Notes under the pieces: generated by a model
What the model saw: only the letters and a program-made list of their open reading frames with translations
The model's database searches: none
Told to the model about the DNA's origin: nothing
Program-made: the position numbers and the translations under genes
Origin: Flavobacteriales bacterium
GTDB taxonomy: Bacteria; Bacteroidota; Bacteroidia; Flavobacteriales_D; Sanyastnellaceae
DNA: 64,000 nucleotides
Direction: 5' to 3'
Assembly: GCA_027491075.1 (NCBI GenBank)
Contig: JAIXWX010000008.1
Span: forward strand, 62,001-126,000
Shown here: in pieces, positions 8,612-16,430 of the stretch
Layout of the letters: each line of letters starts with the position of its first letter
Numbering within the stretch: the first letter of the stretch is position 1

Positions 8612-9131
8612 TTGTCAGCAAGATGATAACAACCAACAAGCGGGCTTGGGAAAGTTGGCCCTTCTAGCAACCGCTGCTGCTATAGCGGTACAGGGTTGTA
8701 AAAAGGAGAAAGAAGGGATCTATGAACTCAATGATGTGCTGATTGCAGATCAGGATGCAGTAAAAGATCGAATGAAAACGAACGAGCAGTTTGTTTCCAT
8801 TCTTTTTACAAATCTGTTTCAATCAGGAATTTCTAGTGACATCGTTTTTGAGCTCAATCAGTGCTTTTTAAGTATCGGTGATCAAGAGCTGGCAAGAGAA
8901 GTGTTGATTTCGAATTTCTTCAATCAATCCAATGTACAACTGCCATCGGTAGAAGTCATGATGCAGGATTTGGACTTATTCATCATTGATACTTATAAAC
9001 GATTTTTTGTGAGGCTGCCCTCAGAAGGCGAAAAGACCTGGGTAAAGAATTTCATCTTGAGTAATCCATATATGACACCAGAACTGGTGTACTTCAGTTT
9101 CGCATTGAGCAACGAATATTTATATTACTAG
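8589..9131 (+). CDS. Small lipoprotein, likely partner of the preceding gene
   Basis: Encodes up to 180 residues. The ATG at 8589 overlaps the upstream gene by 23 bases and gives an odd polar N-terminus before a hydrophobic stretch ending in AVQGC and a KKEKE tail, which looks like a lipobox. A TTG at 8646 would instead give MGKLALLATAAAIAVQGC, a textbook lipoprotein signal, so the true start may be there. The C-terminal part (about residues 135-180) has RFFVRLPSEGEKTWVKNFIL and ends SNEYLYY, echoing the end of the upstream protein, so the two may be distant paralogues. Function is unknown; context suggests the outer or inner membrane with the DUF1501-like protein. Confidence 0.6.
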   Translation: MNTQVSNSCQQDDNNQQAGLGKLALLATAAAIAVQGCKKEKEGIYELNDVLIADQDAVKDRMKTNEQFVSILFTNLFQSGISSDIVFELNQCFLSIGDQELAREVLISNFFNQSNVQLPSVEVMMQDLDLFIIDTYKRFFVRLPSEGEKTWVKNFILSNPYMTPELVYFSFALSNEYLYY

Positions 9132-9136
9132 GAGGG
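9131..9136 (+). promoter_or_regulatory. Unusually strong Shine-Dalgarno before the DUF1501-like gene
   Basis: GGAGGG lies 3 bases before the ATG at 9140. Such clear purine-rich sites are rare in Bacteroidetes, where most genes in this window lack one. The spacing is short. Confidence 0.4.
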
Positions 9137-9139
9137 CAC

Positions 9140-10462
9140 ATGATACGTAGAGACTTTATAAAGAAAACAGCATTAACGACTACTGCGGCCATGGCCATGC
9201 CTTACATTCTTCCGAGCGGCAGATTGTTTGCAGCGAGTGGAAATAGATCGGCTTCTCATGTGGTGCTGGTTATGTTTGCAGGAGGCGTGAGGCATCAAGA
9301 GTCTGTTGGAAGGCGATACCTGGAGGGTAGTCAGGCCAACGAACCTTACGAAGGAAATATCATGTATAACATGCTCAGTGGCGGAGCACCGTCAATGAAA
9401 ATAGTTTACGGAACAGGTGAAGGAGGAATCAATCCAATTCCATCGATTCTATCTACGCCTCTCGAGCAACAAGGAAGATTATTTACGGAAGTAGAAGCTC
9501 TTTCGGCGGGTCATTTTGGAGGTTTGAATTCTATTGTTCAAGGAAGTGATTTTGCCGGCCAAGGGCTCAAGCAACGCCCTATTAATCCAACTGTTTTTGA
9601 ATACCTAAGAAGACATGGCGGATATGCAGCTACGGATACTTGGTTTGTAGGAAATGGTATCGGAGGATCATTACCACTTTTAAATTATAGCAGTCATCCT
9701 GAGTATGGGATAAAGTATGGCGGAAACTTTTTTGCACCGCTTATCACGTTCAGTGAAACAGGTTATGAACTCTTGGGTAACGGAAAAGTGTACCATCCAG
9801 AAAACGAATTGGCGCCGATGTATCGATTGAAGGCATTCTTAGATAACAACTTCGCGAATAATGGTGCAATGCTCGACTCTCTTGGGAACACGGAAGAGGA
9901 AAAGCAAAGCATTAAGGAATTTATGAATTTGATGTATGAGAAAGTACAGAATGGTTCGTTGCTTTTACCTCCCATTACAGATAATGGCGATACAGCGACC
10001 ATAGGTTTTGCATGCGAAGTCTTGAATTGGTTTAAACCTGCATTTACAGTAGTCAACTTAAGTGCCGTGGATCAGTGCCATAGTGATTTTACAGGTTATC
10101 TGAAATCATTGCATAGAGCAGATCACGGAGTGGGATGGTTATGGAATTACATTCAAACGCAGATACCTGAAATGGCAGGAAATACTACAATTATTTGTAT
10201 TCCTGAATGCGGAAGAAATCTCTCTCCCAATGCTATTTTAGATGATAATAACTGGCTAGCCTACGATCATAGTGACGCCAATGCTTTGAGAGTTTTCAGC
10301 CTGATTGCAGGCCCCGGAGTTCAAACGGGAGTGGTTGGAAGCGAGGGCAATCCGGTGGGTTCTGTTCGCGACGTGGTTCCTACAGTACTGGAAACGTTAG
10401 GTGTTTCCGCAGCTAGTGTACCTTCTGGTTTAATTTCAGGGATGTCCTTTTTAGATTATTAA
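9140..10462 (+). CDS. Tat-exported DUF1501-like (alkaline-phosphatase-superfamily fold) protein
   Basis: A 440-residue protein with a twin-arginine signal (R3-R4-D-F-I-K-K) and a hydrophobic segment ending before residue 35, so probably exported folded. The body resembles DUF1501 proteins, distant relatives of the sulfatase/alkaline phosphatase fold: HVVLVMFAGGVRHQES near the start, a central VNLSAVDQCHSDFTGYLKS segment, LHRADHGVGWLWNYI, IICIPECGRNL, and YDHSDANALRVFSLIAGPG with candidate metal-ligand Asp/His residues. Catalytic activity has not been shown for most of the family. In planctomycetes, DUF1501 genes pair with DUF1549/cytochrome genes, and the same pairing recurs here. It is followed 3 bases later by the cytochrome-like gene. 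Confidence 0.75.
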   Translation: MIRRDFIKKTALTTTAAMAMPYILPSGRLFAASGNRSASHVVLVMFAGGVRHQESVGRRYLEGSQANEPYEGNIMYNMLSGGAPSMKIVYGTGEGGINPIPSILSTPLEQQGRLFTEVEALSAGHFGGLNSIVQGSDFAGQGLKQRPINPTVFEYLRRHGGYAATDTWFVGNGIGGSLPLLNYSSHPEYGIKYGGNFFAPLITFSETGYELLGNGKVYHPENELAPMYRLKAFLDNNFANNGAMLDSLGNTEEEKQSIKEFMNLMYEKVQNGSLLLPPITDNGDTATIGFACEVLNWFKPAFTVVNLSAVDQCHSDFTGYLKSLHRADHGVGWLWNYIQTQIPEMAGNTTIICIPECGRNLSPNAILDDNNWLAYDHSDANALRVFSLIAGPGVQTGVVGSEGNPVGSVRDVVPTVLETLGVSAASVPSGLISGMSFLDY

Positions 10463-10465
10463 ACT

Positions 10466-11437
10466 ATGAGAAAAAAAATAGCAATGATATTTTTCTACCT
10501 CATCACGGTTATGATGTGGTGGGGTTGTGAATCTGAAGAGCCAGATAATCCATACGATGATCTAGAGTATCCAAGCACCTCTAATGCGGCAGCACAAATA
10601 AACATTCCAGAAGGAAATTTTGCTTGGCTGCATGCGAAGGTGTTTAAGCCGACATGCAGTAATTCCGGTTGTCACGATGGAACTTTTGAACCTGATTTTC
10701 GAACCATTGCGGGCAGTTATAATTCGCTCGTATATCAACCTGTGATCGCAAATGATCAAGCAAACTCATTCGAATTTCGCGTAATCCCAGGCAATCACCA
10801 AAGTTCATGGCTTCATGAACGTTTGACGGTAGATGTAATCAATACTTCAGGAATGATGCCCTTGGTAGTGGATACAGGCTCGACAGATTGGATAACTCAA
10901 AAGAATTTCTACATAGAGAAAATAAAAGCATGGATCGACAGCGGTGCTCCAGATATGTATGGCAATTTGCCTGTAAATAATCAACCCAATCCTGCTCCTT
11001 TAGTGTATGGTATGTTGGCTTTTCCAAATGGAAATACCACAAATCCTTATGAAAGGGAACAAACTCCATCTCTGCCTATTGGTAGTGTACTAATTAATTC
11101 TGGGTTGGTGGATTTCTGGTTTGTTGCTTTCGACAATATTGCGGGCTTAACAAACTATAGCTCATTCACTGTAAAGGCTTCTTCTAGTCTTTCAAATTTT
11201 GAAAATGCTGTGGACGTGCCTTGTGTATTGAGTAGCCCCGTTCAAGGATTGGATTTTACTGGTTCTCCGGCGATGTTCTATTACAAAGCGACACTTGACT
11301 TTAGTGCACTTCCTTCTGGTGAAACAATGTTTTTGAGAGTCAATGTAAGCGACGGCGTTCAAACTTTGCCAACAGAGGTGCCGAATGAGTCCTCGAATTA
11401 TTTCTGGTATTTATTATTTTCAGTAAAAGCACAATGA
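10466..11437 (+). CDS. Cytochrome-c-like lipoprotein with CX4CH motif
   Basis: A 323-residue predicted lipoprotein with a signal peptide ending WWGC (Cys at about residue 21). A haem-site candidate C64-SNSG-C69-H70 lies in a region like the planctomycete PSCyt1 cytochrome domain. Supporting marks are a later SGMMPL (possible distal Met) and IKAWIDSGAPD, the WIxxGA signature of that class. CX4CH is a non-standard but documented haem c spacing. The C-terminal half (about 180-323) looks like a beta-sandwich of unknown type. It sits between the DUF1501-like gene (3 bases upstream) and a small lipoprotein that overlaps its end by 4 bases. Haem attachment is inferred, not proven. Confidence 0.65.
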   Translation: MRKKIAMIFFYLITVMMWWGCESEEPDNPYDDLEYPSTSNAAAQINIPEGNFAWLHAKVFKPTCSNSGCHDGTFEPDFRTIAGSYNSLVYQPVIANDQANSFEFRVIPGNHQSSWLHERLTVDVINTSGMMPLVVDTGSTDWITQKNFYIEKIKAWIDSGAPDMYGNLPVNNQPNPAPLVYGMLAFPNGNTTNPYEREQTPSLPIGSVLINSGLVDFWFVAFDNIAGLTNYSSFTVKASSSLSNFENAVDVPCVLSSPVQGLDFTGSPAMFYYKATLDFSALPSGETMFLRVNVSDGVQTLPTEVPNESSNYFWYLLFSVKAQ

Positions 11438-11871
11438 GACCAATTCATTTAGTTTATATAGTTATTACTACACTTTTACTTTCTTGTAAGAAAGATGAGG
11501 CAGACCCCGTGGCACCCATCATTAAATTCGTATCCATTACTACCACGCAAGTCGAATCTTTTAACAACGAGGTGAAAGTGGTTTTTTCTTATGAAGATTA
11601 TCAAGGAGATTTAGGAAATGAAGATCCAGATATACTTTCCGTCCGAGTGAAAGATTCGAGATTGGCCTCACCGGATCTTTATCATATTCCTCCAATGACT
11701 CCGAATTCCCAAGAGTTGCGAATTAAGGGAGAGTATGAGTTGGCTTTAGAAACACTTTTCCTAATAGGAAATGGAAACTCTGAAACAGCAACTTTCACCA
11801 TCGAAGTAAGAGATAGAGCTGGAAATTGGAGCAACAGCATCCAAACTCCTGCCGTAACCATTACTCCATAA
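11434..11871 (+). CDS. Small lipoprotein of unknown function
   Basis: A 145-residue predicted lipoprotein: signal MRPIHLVYIVITTLLLSC with a lipobox Cys at residue 18 and an acidic KKDEADP spacer. The rest is predicted beta-rich, with a single Ig-like or Big-type sandwich suggested by alternating hydrophobic residues and a C-terminal TIEVRDRAGNWSNSI strand pair. I do not recognise a family. The ATG overlaps the stop of the cytochrome-like gene (ATGA) and the next gene starts 4 bases after its stop, so it is translationally tied to the operon. It may be an accessory surface lipoprotein of the secreted 1158-residue protein. Confidence 0.65.
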   Translation: MRPIHLVYIVITTLLLSCKKDEADPVAPIIKFVSITTTQVESFNNEVKVVFSYEDYQGDLGNEDPDILSVRVKDSRLASPDLYHIPPMTPNSQELRIKGEYELALETLFLIGNGNSETATFTIEVRDRAGNWSNSIQTPAVTITP

Positions 11872-11875
11872 CAGA

Positions 11876-14800
11876 ATGAACATTCGGGGAATCATTTTAT
11901 TCTTCATCCTATCTGCGGTAAGAATAATTGTTGTTGCCCAAGAATTGCCTGAATACGATATGTCGGACACTACCTTGACCGACTGCAAAGGCATTCTTTA
12001 TGACGACGGTGGAGAGGATGGTTTGTATTCAAACTTCGCTAACTTCACTACTGTTATTCAAACTGGTGGTCCCATCGTATTAACATTCTCAGGTGAGTTT
12101 GTTATAGAGCCTAATCTAGATCTTCTTTTAATATACGATGGTCCCGACATCAACTCTCCTTTACTAGGAGCTTTCGACGACCAGAATTTGCCACCTGTCC
12201 TAACAGCAAATTCCGGAGCTGTAACACTTGTTTTTACCTCTGATCAAAGTGCCGCTTATGCGGGATGGACAATGGAATGGGAAACAATTGTGCCACCACC
12301 CATTCCGCCTCAATTGAATATCCTTCCAAATCCAGTTTGCCAGGTGCAAATGCTTCAAGCGAACTTCAATTATGATTTCTATTGTGAGTGGTTAAACTCT
12401 GCGGTTTTCGAGGTAAACTTAGAGGGAGAGACGTTAGATGTTTCTTCAGTGGATTGGAATTGTGTTGATGATAGTGTGGGATTTGTAATGCTTAATTTGG
12501 AAAATCCTATTGATGTTAATTGCACCTATGAGGTAGTGATGGAGATTACCATTCCTGATGTTTGTGGAACTCCTTATTTTTTCATTACAACCACAGACTT
12601 TGAAGTGGATAATTGTCCCATTGACGGCGCGATTGAAGCACAAGAAGATACGATTTGTCCAGGAGCCTGTACATTTATTGAGTTTGTTTCATCGGGATGT
12701 AATGACTACCAAATCACTTGGAATAATGGATTGCCATCAGGACCTGGTCCATATGAAACATGCATTGACACGACTACTATTTACATTGCGAATGTTACTG
12801 ATCTTGTCAGCGGTCAAAGCGCAGTTTTTTCTTATGCAGTAAATACTTTTTCAAGCGGTATATTATCAGAGAATTTGAGTGTGTGTCAGAGCATTGATGG
12901 GTTCGAAATTCCCTCGGATACTGTTGGTTTCTGGAGTGGTCCGGGTATTCAAGATGATGAGACCGGTCTGTTTGAGCCCGATAGTGCTCAAGCGGGTGTG
13001 AATGTGATTTATTTTGAAGCACTCGGATGTATCGACAGCATAGAGATCTTCGTGGAAGCTATATCTACAGAAAACTTCGATGCAGCCTGTCCAGGTGCGG
13101 ATCCATTTTCGCTAGCCGCTTTTCCTTCTGGTGGTATTTGGTCAGGACCGTTTACAACCCCTCAAGGTTTATTCAATCCAACCGATCAAGGGAGTTTTGT
13201 CGTTTACTATTCAGTAAATGGATGCAGCGACAGTGTTAATGTTAACGTTGACTCCATAGGAGGGCAATTTCAATTGGATACGTTGTGTCAATCTGTTTGG
13301 ACCGATACACTTTTATTTTCTCCTTTGGGTGGTTATTGGGAGGGCATTGGAATTTTAGACTCATTGTATGGAGTATTTGCGCCTCAAGAAATGCCTAGTG
13401 GAGATTATACCTTTGTTTATAATATTTATGGGTGCTCACAAGATTATACAGGGCACATACTCCCTGTTTTTGCAGGAGACAGGAATCATAGTGTTTGTCC
13501 TTTAGAAGAACCACAAGTTTTTTATGATGATCCACCAATTCCTTCTGGAGGCATTTGGAGCGGTGATGGGATTATTGATTCAGAAAGTGGATTTTTTGAT
13601 CCTTCGATTCCCGAAGACGGTAGCTACGTTGAGCTTCTTTATACAGTCGAAAATGGATGTGTGGATACCATGTATGTATACGTAAAGCTAACAGAAATAG
13701 GACTCGATACCTTGTTTCTTTGTGTGGGCGATGATGCGGTCATTCTCAACGAAGAAAGTGTTGCAAACGATCCTTCATGGGGTGGTGATTGGTTGGGCGA
13801 GAATATCGTTTACGAGAACGAAGAATGGGTTTTAAATGTGCCGACTCAGGAGTCGGTATTTCAGGTCACCTATTTGCGGAATACTTGCACAGATTCAATG
13901 GTGGTGGTGGTGTATGAACCAGAAATTTTCATACAACCAGATACATTGTGTAGCACTGACAATCCTATAACGCTTTCTCAAACCTCTATGCCTGGACAAG
14001 CATGGCAAGGAAGTGGCATAACCGAATCATCATTCGGGATATTTGATCCGTCAGTGAGTGGACCAGGCGAACATGAACTAATCCGCACCAATCGTGGTGG
14101 TTGTGCGGATACTTTGTACCTCATTGTTGAAGAATTTCTTCCAGCTGCTATTACAGGTATCAATCCTACCTATTGTTTTGAAGATATTGATCATCCTGTT
14201 TTTTATTCACCCGAAGGAGGACAGGCTAGCGGAAGTTTTACTGATTCGATTTTAAACACCACTGTAATCGGAGCGGGTGAATTTGAAGTGATCTATATTT
14301 CTCCTTCACAAGTATGTCCTAGTTCTGATACAGTTGTTTTTTCTGTTTATCCTGAATTGATAACTAGTGTGACAGTGACTGATACGACCTTATGTGATCA
14401 GCAATCAGCCACAATTGTAATTACGGCAAACGGAGGTAATCCAGCATTTCCAGTCACGTATGAATGGTCCAATGGAGCCTTTCCTATTAATACTCAGACA
14501 ACTGCCCCGCAAGAAAGTATTTGGATTGTCGCCACCACTTCAGATGGATGTTCGGACGATGCTGTAGACTCAGTATATCTGGAGGTATTGCCTCCGATAG
14601 AATATGCGATAAATACGAGTGACACATTATGTTTTGGTGACATTGGATTTGCCAATGCAGTGCCTTTGTCAGATGGAGGGCCATATCAATTGATTTGGAA
14701 TGGTCAAGAACAGTCATCAATAGATGCTGAGGCTGGAAGTGCTTTGCAATTTGAAATCGTTGACTTGATTTCTGGATGCGAACAGGATACCACTGTCCTA

Positions 14801-15352
14801 TTACCTTCTTATCCTCCGATTTTGGCCAATTTCTCTTTGAATCCAAATCTCGATTGTATACCTTACGACGAGCGTGAAGATATTCAAATAATTGATTTTT
14901 CTCAAGGAGCCATAAGTGGTGAATGGAATTTAGGCAATGGTGTGACATCATCTTATGTTCCAGGCAATGCTCCTCTTATGTCATTTGTCGGGGCGGGTGA
15001 AACGGTCATATCACTTATTGTTTTTAATGAAGGAAATTGCAGCGATACAGCATTTTCGAACGTTTGTATTTTACCTGCAGATCCTTTGTTTATTCCAGAT
15101 ATTTTCTCACCCAACGATGACGGTAATAATGATCTATTCTTGGTTCGAGGAAGAGGAATCGTGGAGCTTGAACTATCCATTTACAATCGATTTGGACAGC
15201 GAGTTTTCTTTACCAATGATAAAGACGAAGGATGGGACGGACGTCTATTGGGCTCAGCTCTGCCTTCGGGAAATTATGTCTACGTAGCCATTATTGTGAT
15301 GGATGATGGAGAAACAAGAGAAATGAAAGGAGAGGTGGTGCTAATACGATGA
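11876..15352 (+). CDS. Large T9SS type B-sorted surface protein with CUB-like domain and tandem repeats
   Basis: An 1158-residue secreted protein. The signal peptide ends near VVAQE. A CUB-like domain follows at about residues 30-140 (DCKGILYDDGG...LLLIYDGPD). Residues about 335-825 hold roughly seven units of 70-80 residues built around GGxWSGxGI...GxFdP and a closing GCxDsxxVxV, with regular Cys residues. A PKD-like segment lies near residues 985-1055. The C-terminal 85 residues (IPDIFSPNDDGNND... to VVLIR) are the gliding-motility-associated type B sorting domain recognised by the type IX secretion system. The next gene, a PorP/SprF protein, overlaps by 4 bases, the usual pairing for type B cargo. 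Likely a cell-surface adhesin or scaffold; ligand unknown. Confidence 0.85.
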   Translation: MNIRGIILFFILSAVRIIVVAQELPEYDMSDTTLTDCKGILYDDGGEDGLYSNFANFTTVIQTGGPIVLTFSGEFVIEPNLDLLLIYDGPDINSPLLGAFDDQNLPPVLTANSGAVTLVFTSDQSAAYAGWTMEWETIVPPPIPPQLNILPNPVCQVQMLQANFNYDFYCEWLNSAVFEVNLEGETLDVSSVDWNCVDDSVGFVMLNLENPIDVNCTYEVVMEITIPDVCGTPYFFITTTDFEVDNCPIDGAIEAQEDTICPGACTFIEFVSSGCNDYQITWNNGLPSGPGPYETCIDTTTIYIANVTDLVSGQSAVFSYAVNTFSSGILSENLSVCQSIDGFEIPSDTVGFWSGPGIQDDETGLFEPDSAQAGVNVIYFEALGCIDSIEIFVEAISTENFDAACPGADPFSLAAFPSGGIWSGPFTTPQGLFNPTDQGSFVVYYSVNGCSDSVNVNVDSIGGQFQLDTLCQSVWTDTLLFSPLGGYWEGIGILDSLYGVFAPQEMPSGDYTFVYNIYGCSQDYTGHILPVFAGDRNHSVCPLEEPQVFYDDPPIPSGGIWSGDGIIDSESGFFDPSIPEDGSYVELLYTVENGCVDTMYVYVKLTEIGLDTLFLCVGDDAVILNEESVANDPSWGGDWLGENIVYENEEWVLNVPTQESVFQVTYLRNTCTDSMVVVVYEPEIFIQPDTLCSTDNPITLSQTSMPGQAWQGSGITESSFGIFDPSVSGPGEHELIRTNRGGCADTLYLIVEEFLPAAITGINPTYCFEDIDHPVFYSPEGGQASGSFTDSILNTTVIGAGEFEVIYISPSQVCPSSDTVVFSVYPELITSVTVTDTTLCDQQSATIVITANGGNPAFPVTYEWSNGAFPINTQTTAPQESIWIVATTSDGCSDDAVDSVYLEVLPPIEYAINTSDTLCFGDIGFANAVPLSDGGPYQLIWNGQEQSSIDAEAGSALQFEIVDLISGCEQDTTVLLPSYPPILANFSLNPNLDCIPYDEREDIQIIDFSQGAISGEWNLGNGVTSSYVPGNAPLMSFVGAGETVISLIVFNEGNCSDTAFSNVCILPADPLFIPDIFSPNDDGNNDLFLVRGRGIVELELSIYNRFGQRVFFTNDKDEGWDGRLLGSALPSGNYVYVAIIVMDDGETREMKGEVVLIR

Positions 15353-16341
15353 TGAAGCATATTTTAAATATCGCGTTTGTGTTGGCTGGATTGATTCTTA
15401 GTTGTCCCGGCATTGGGCAAGATGCTTCTTTCTCACAGTTTTACCATTTAGGTCATTGGTATAATCCAGCGAGGGCTGGTGCAATGCAACAGCAGGTGAA
15501 AGCAGGAGTTCATTATCGACGACAGTGGGCTGCGGTAGGGGATGGATTTCGTACCAATGCTTTTAATGGGGAAATAAGGTCCTTGAAGTCACCTTTTTCA
15601 GCGGGATTGTTGATTGTGGATGATAAAGCTGGAAAGGCACAATTGAAGACTTTTCAGGCCCAACTTTCCTTAGCGTATGTTATAAAAATAAATTACAAGA
15701 GTTTCTTAGCTGCTGGCTTACGTGTTGGATTTTTCCAAAGAAGTATTGACATGAATGGTTTGAAGTGGGATAGCCAGTACAACGGTTATCAATATGACCC
15801 AACATTGGACAATCGGGAATTGGTATTTGCATCCACTACGGGCTCTGTGCTGGATGTGGGCGCCGGTACTTTTTACAGGAAAGACGGAAAGTATCGCTGG
15901 GGCGCTGGCTATGCGTTTCATCATACAGGCCAGCAAATCACGTATCTCCAAAACGGAAATGATTTTTTGCGAATTCGACAAGTTTTTATGGGTTTTGTAG
16001 AAACAGATTATAGAAGGTTTACAGGCAGACTGGATGCGATCGTCCAACGTCAAGGAGGTGCTATGGAGGTATTGGGATTTGCTCGCGGTGAATATCGTTT
16101 TGGAGCAGAAAGTCGCTACACGAAAGAAAATAATAGTTCTGCTGTTTATCTCGGTTGTGGATTTAGGGCTACAAATGCAATTGTGCCGATGATTGGATTT
16201 GAATGGGAACGTATTCTAGAAATTGGTTTCTCTTACGATATCATGCTTTCAGGAATTGCAAGAGCAACAACTTTTTCTGGTGGTCCAGAAGTAGCCTTGA
16301 TCTATCGGTATTCTATTGATAAGCGCATCAAGATTCACTGA
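15349..16341 (+). CDS. PorP/SprF family type IX secretion membrane protein
   Basis: A 330-residue outer-membrane beta-barrel of the PorP/SprF family, which helps surface attachment or secretion of the T9SS type B protein encoded next to it. It has a signal peptide (cleavage near GIGQDAS), the family opening DASFSQFYHLGHWYNPARAG, and HYRRQWAAVGDGFRTNAF. The barrel ends in alternating hydrophobic strands (EVALIYRYSID). The ATG overlaps the stop of the upstream repeat protein, so expression is coupled. It closes the seven-gene operon that begins at 7697. The family is secure; specificity for the neighbouring cargo is inferred from position. Confidence 0.9.
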   Translation: MMKHILNIAFVLAGLILSCPGIGQDASFSQFYHLGHWYNPARAGAMQQQVKAGVHYRRQWAAVGDGFRTNAFNGEIRSLKSPFSAGLLIVDDKAGKAQLKTFQAQLSLAYVIKINYKSFLAAGLRVGFFQRSIDMNGLKWDSQYNGYQYDPTLDNRELVFASTTGSVLDVGAGTFYRKDGKYRWGAGYAFHHTGQQITYLQNGNDFLRIRQVFMGFVETDYRRFTGRLDAIVQRQGGAMEVLGFARGEYRFGAESRYTKENNSSAVYLGCGFRATNAIVPMIGFEWERILEIGFSYDIMLSGIARATTFSGGPEVALIYRYSIDKRIKIH

Positions 16342-16430
16342 TCGCTTTTCACCGTCTCATTGTTTGCAAATAATTCATTTTTATTGGCGGTAGGGGCGGT
16401 CAAGTTCTTTTTTTTGAGAAAAAATACGTT

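Noticed and set aside
8560-8660. Possible frameshift joining the 7697 and 8589 genes
   Set aside because: Both reading frames have a normal stop or start and each product has its own lipoprotein signal, so they are two proteins rather than a broken one.
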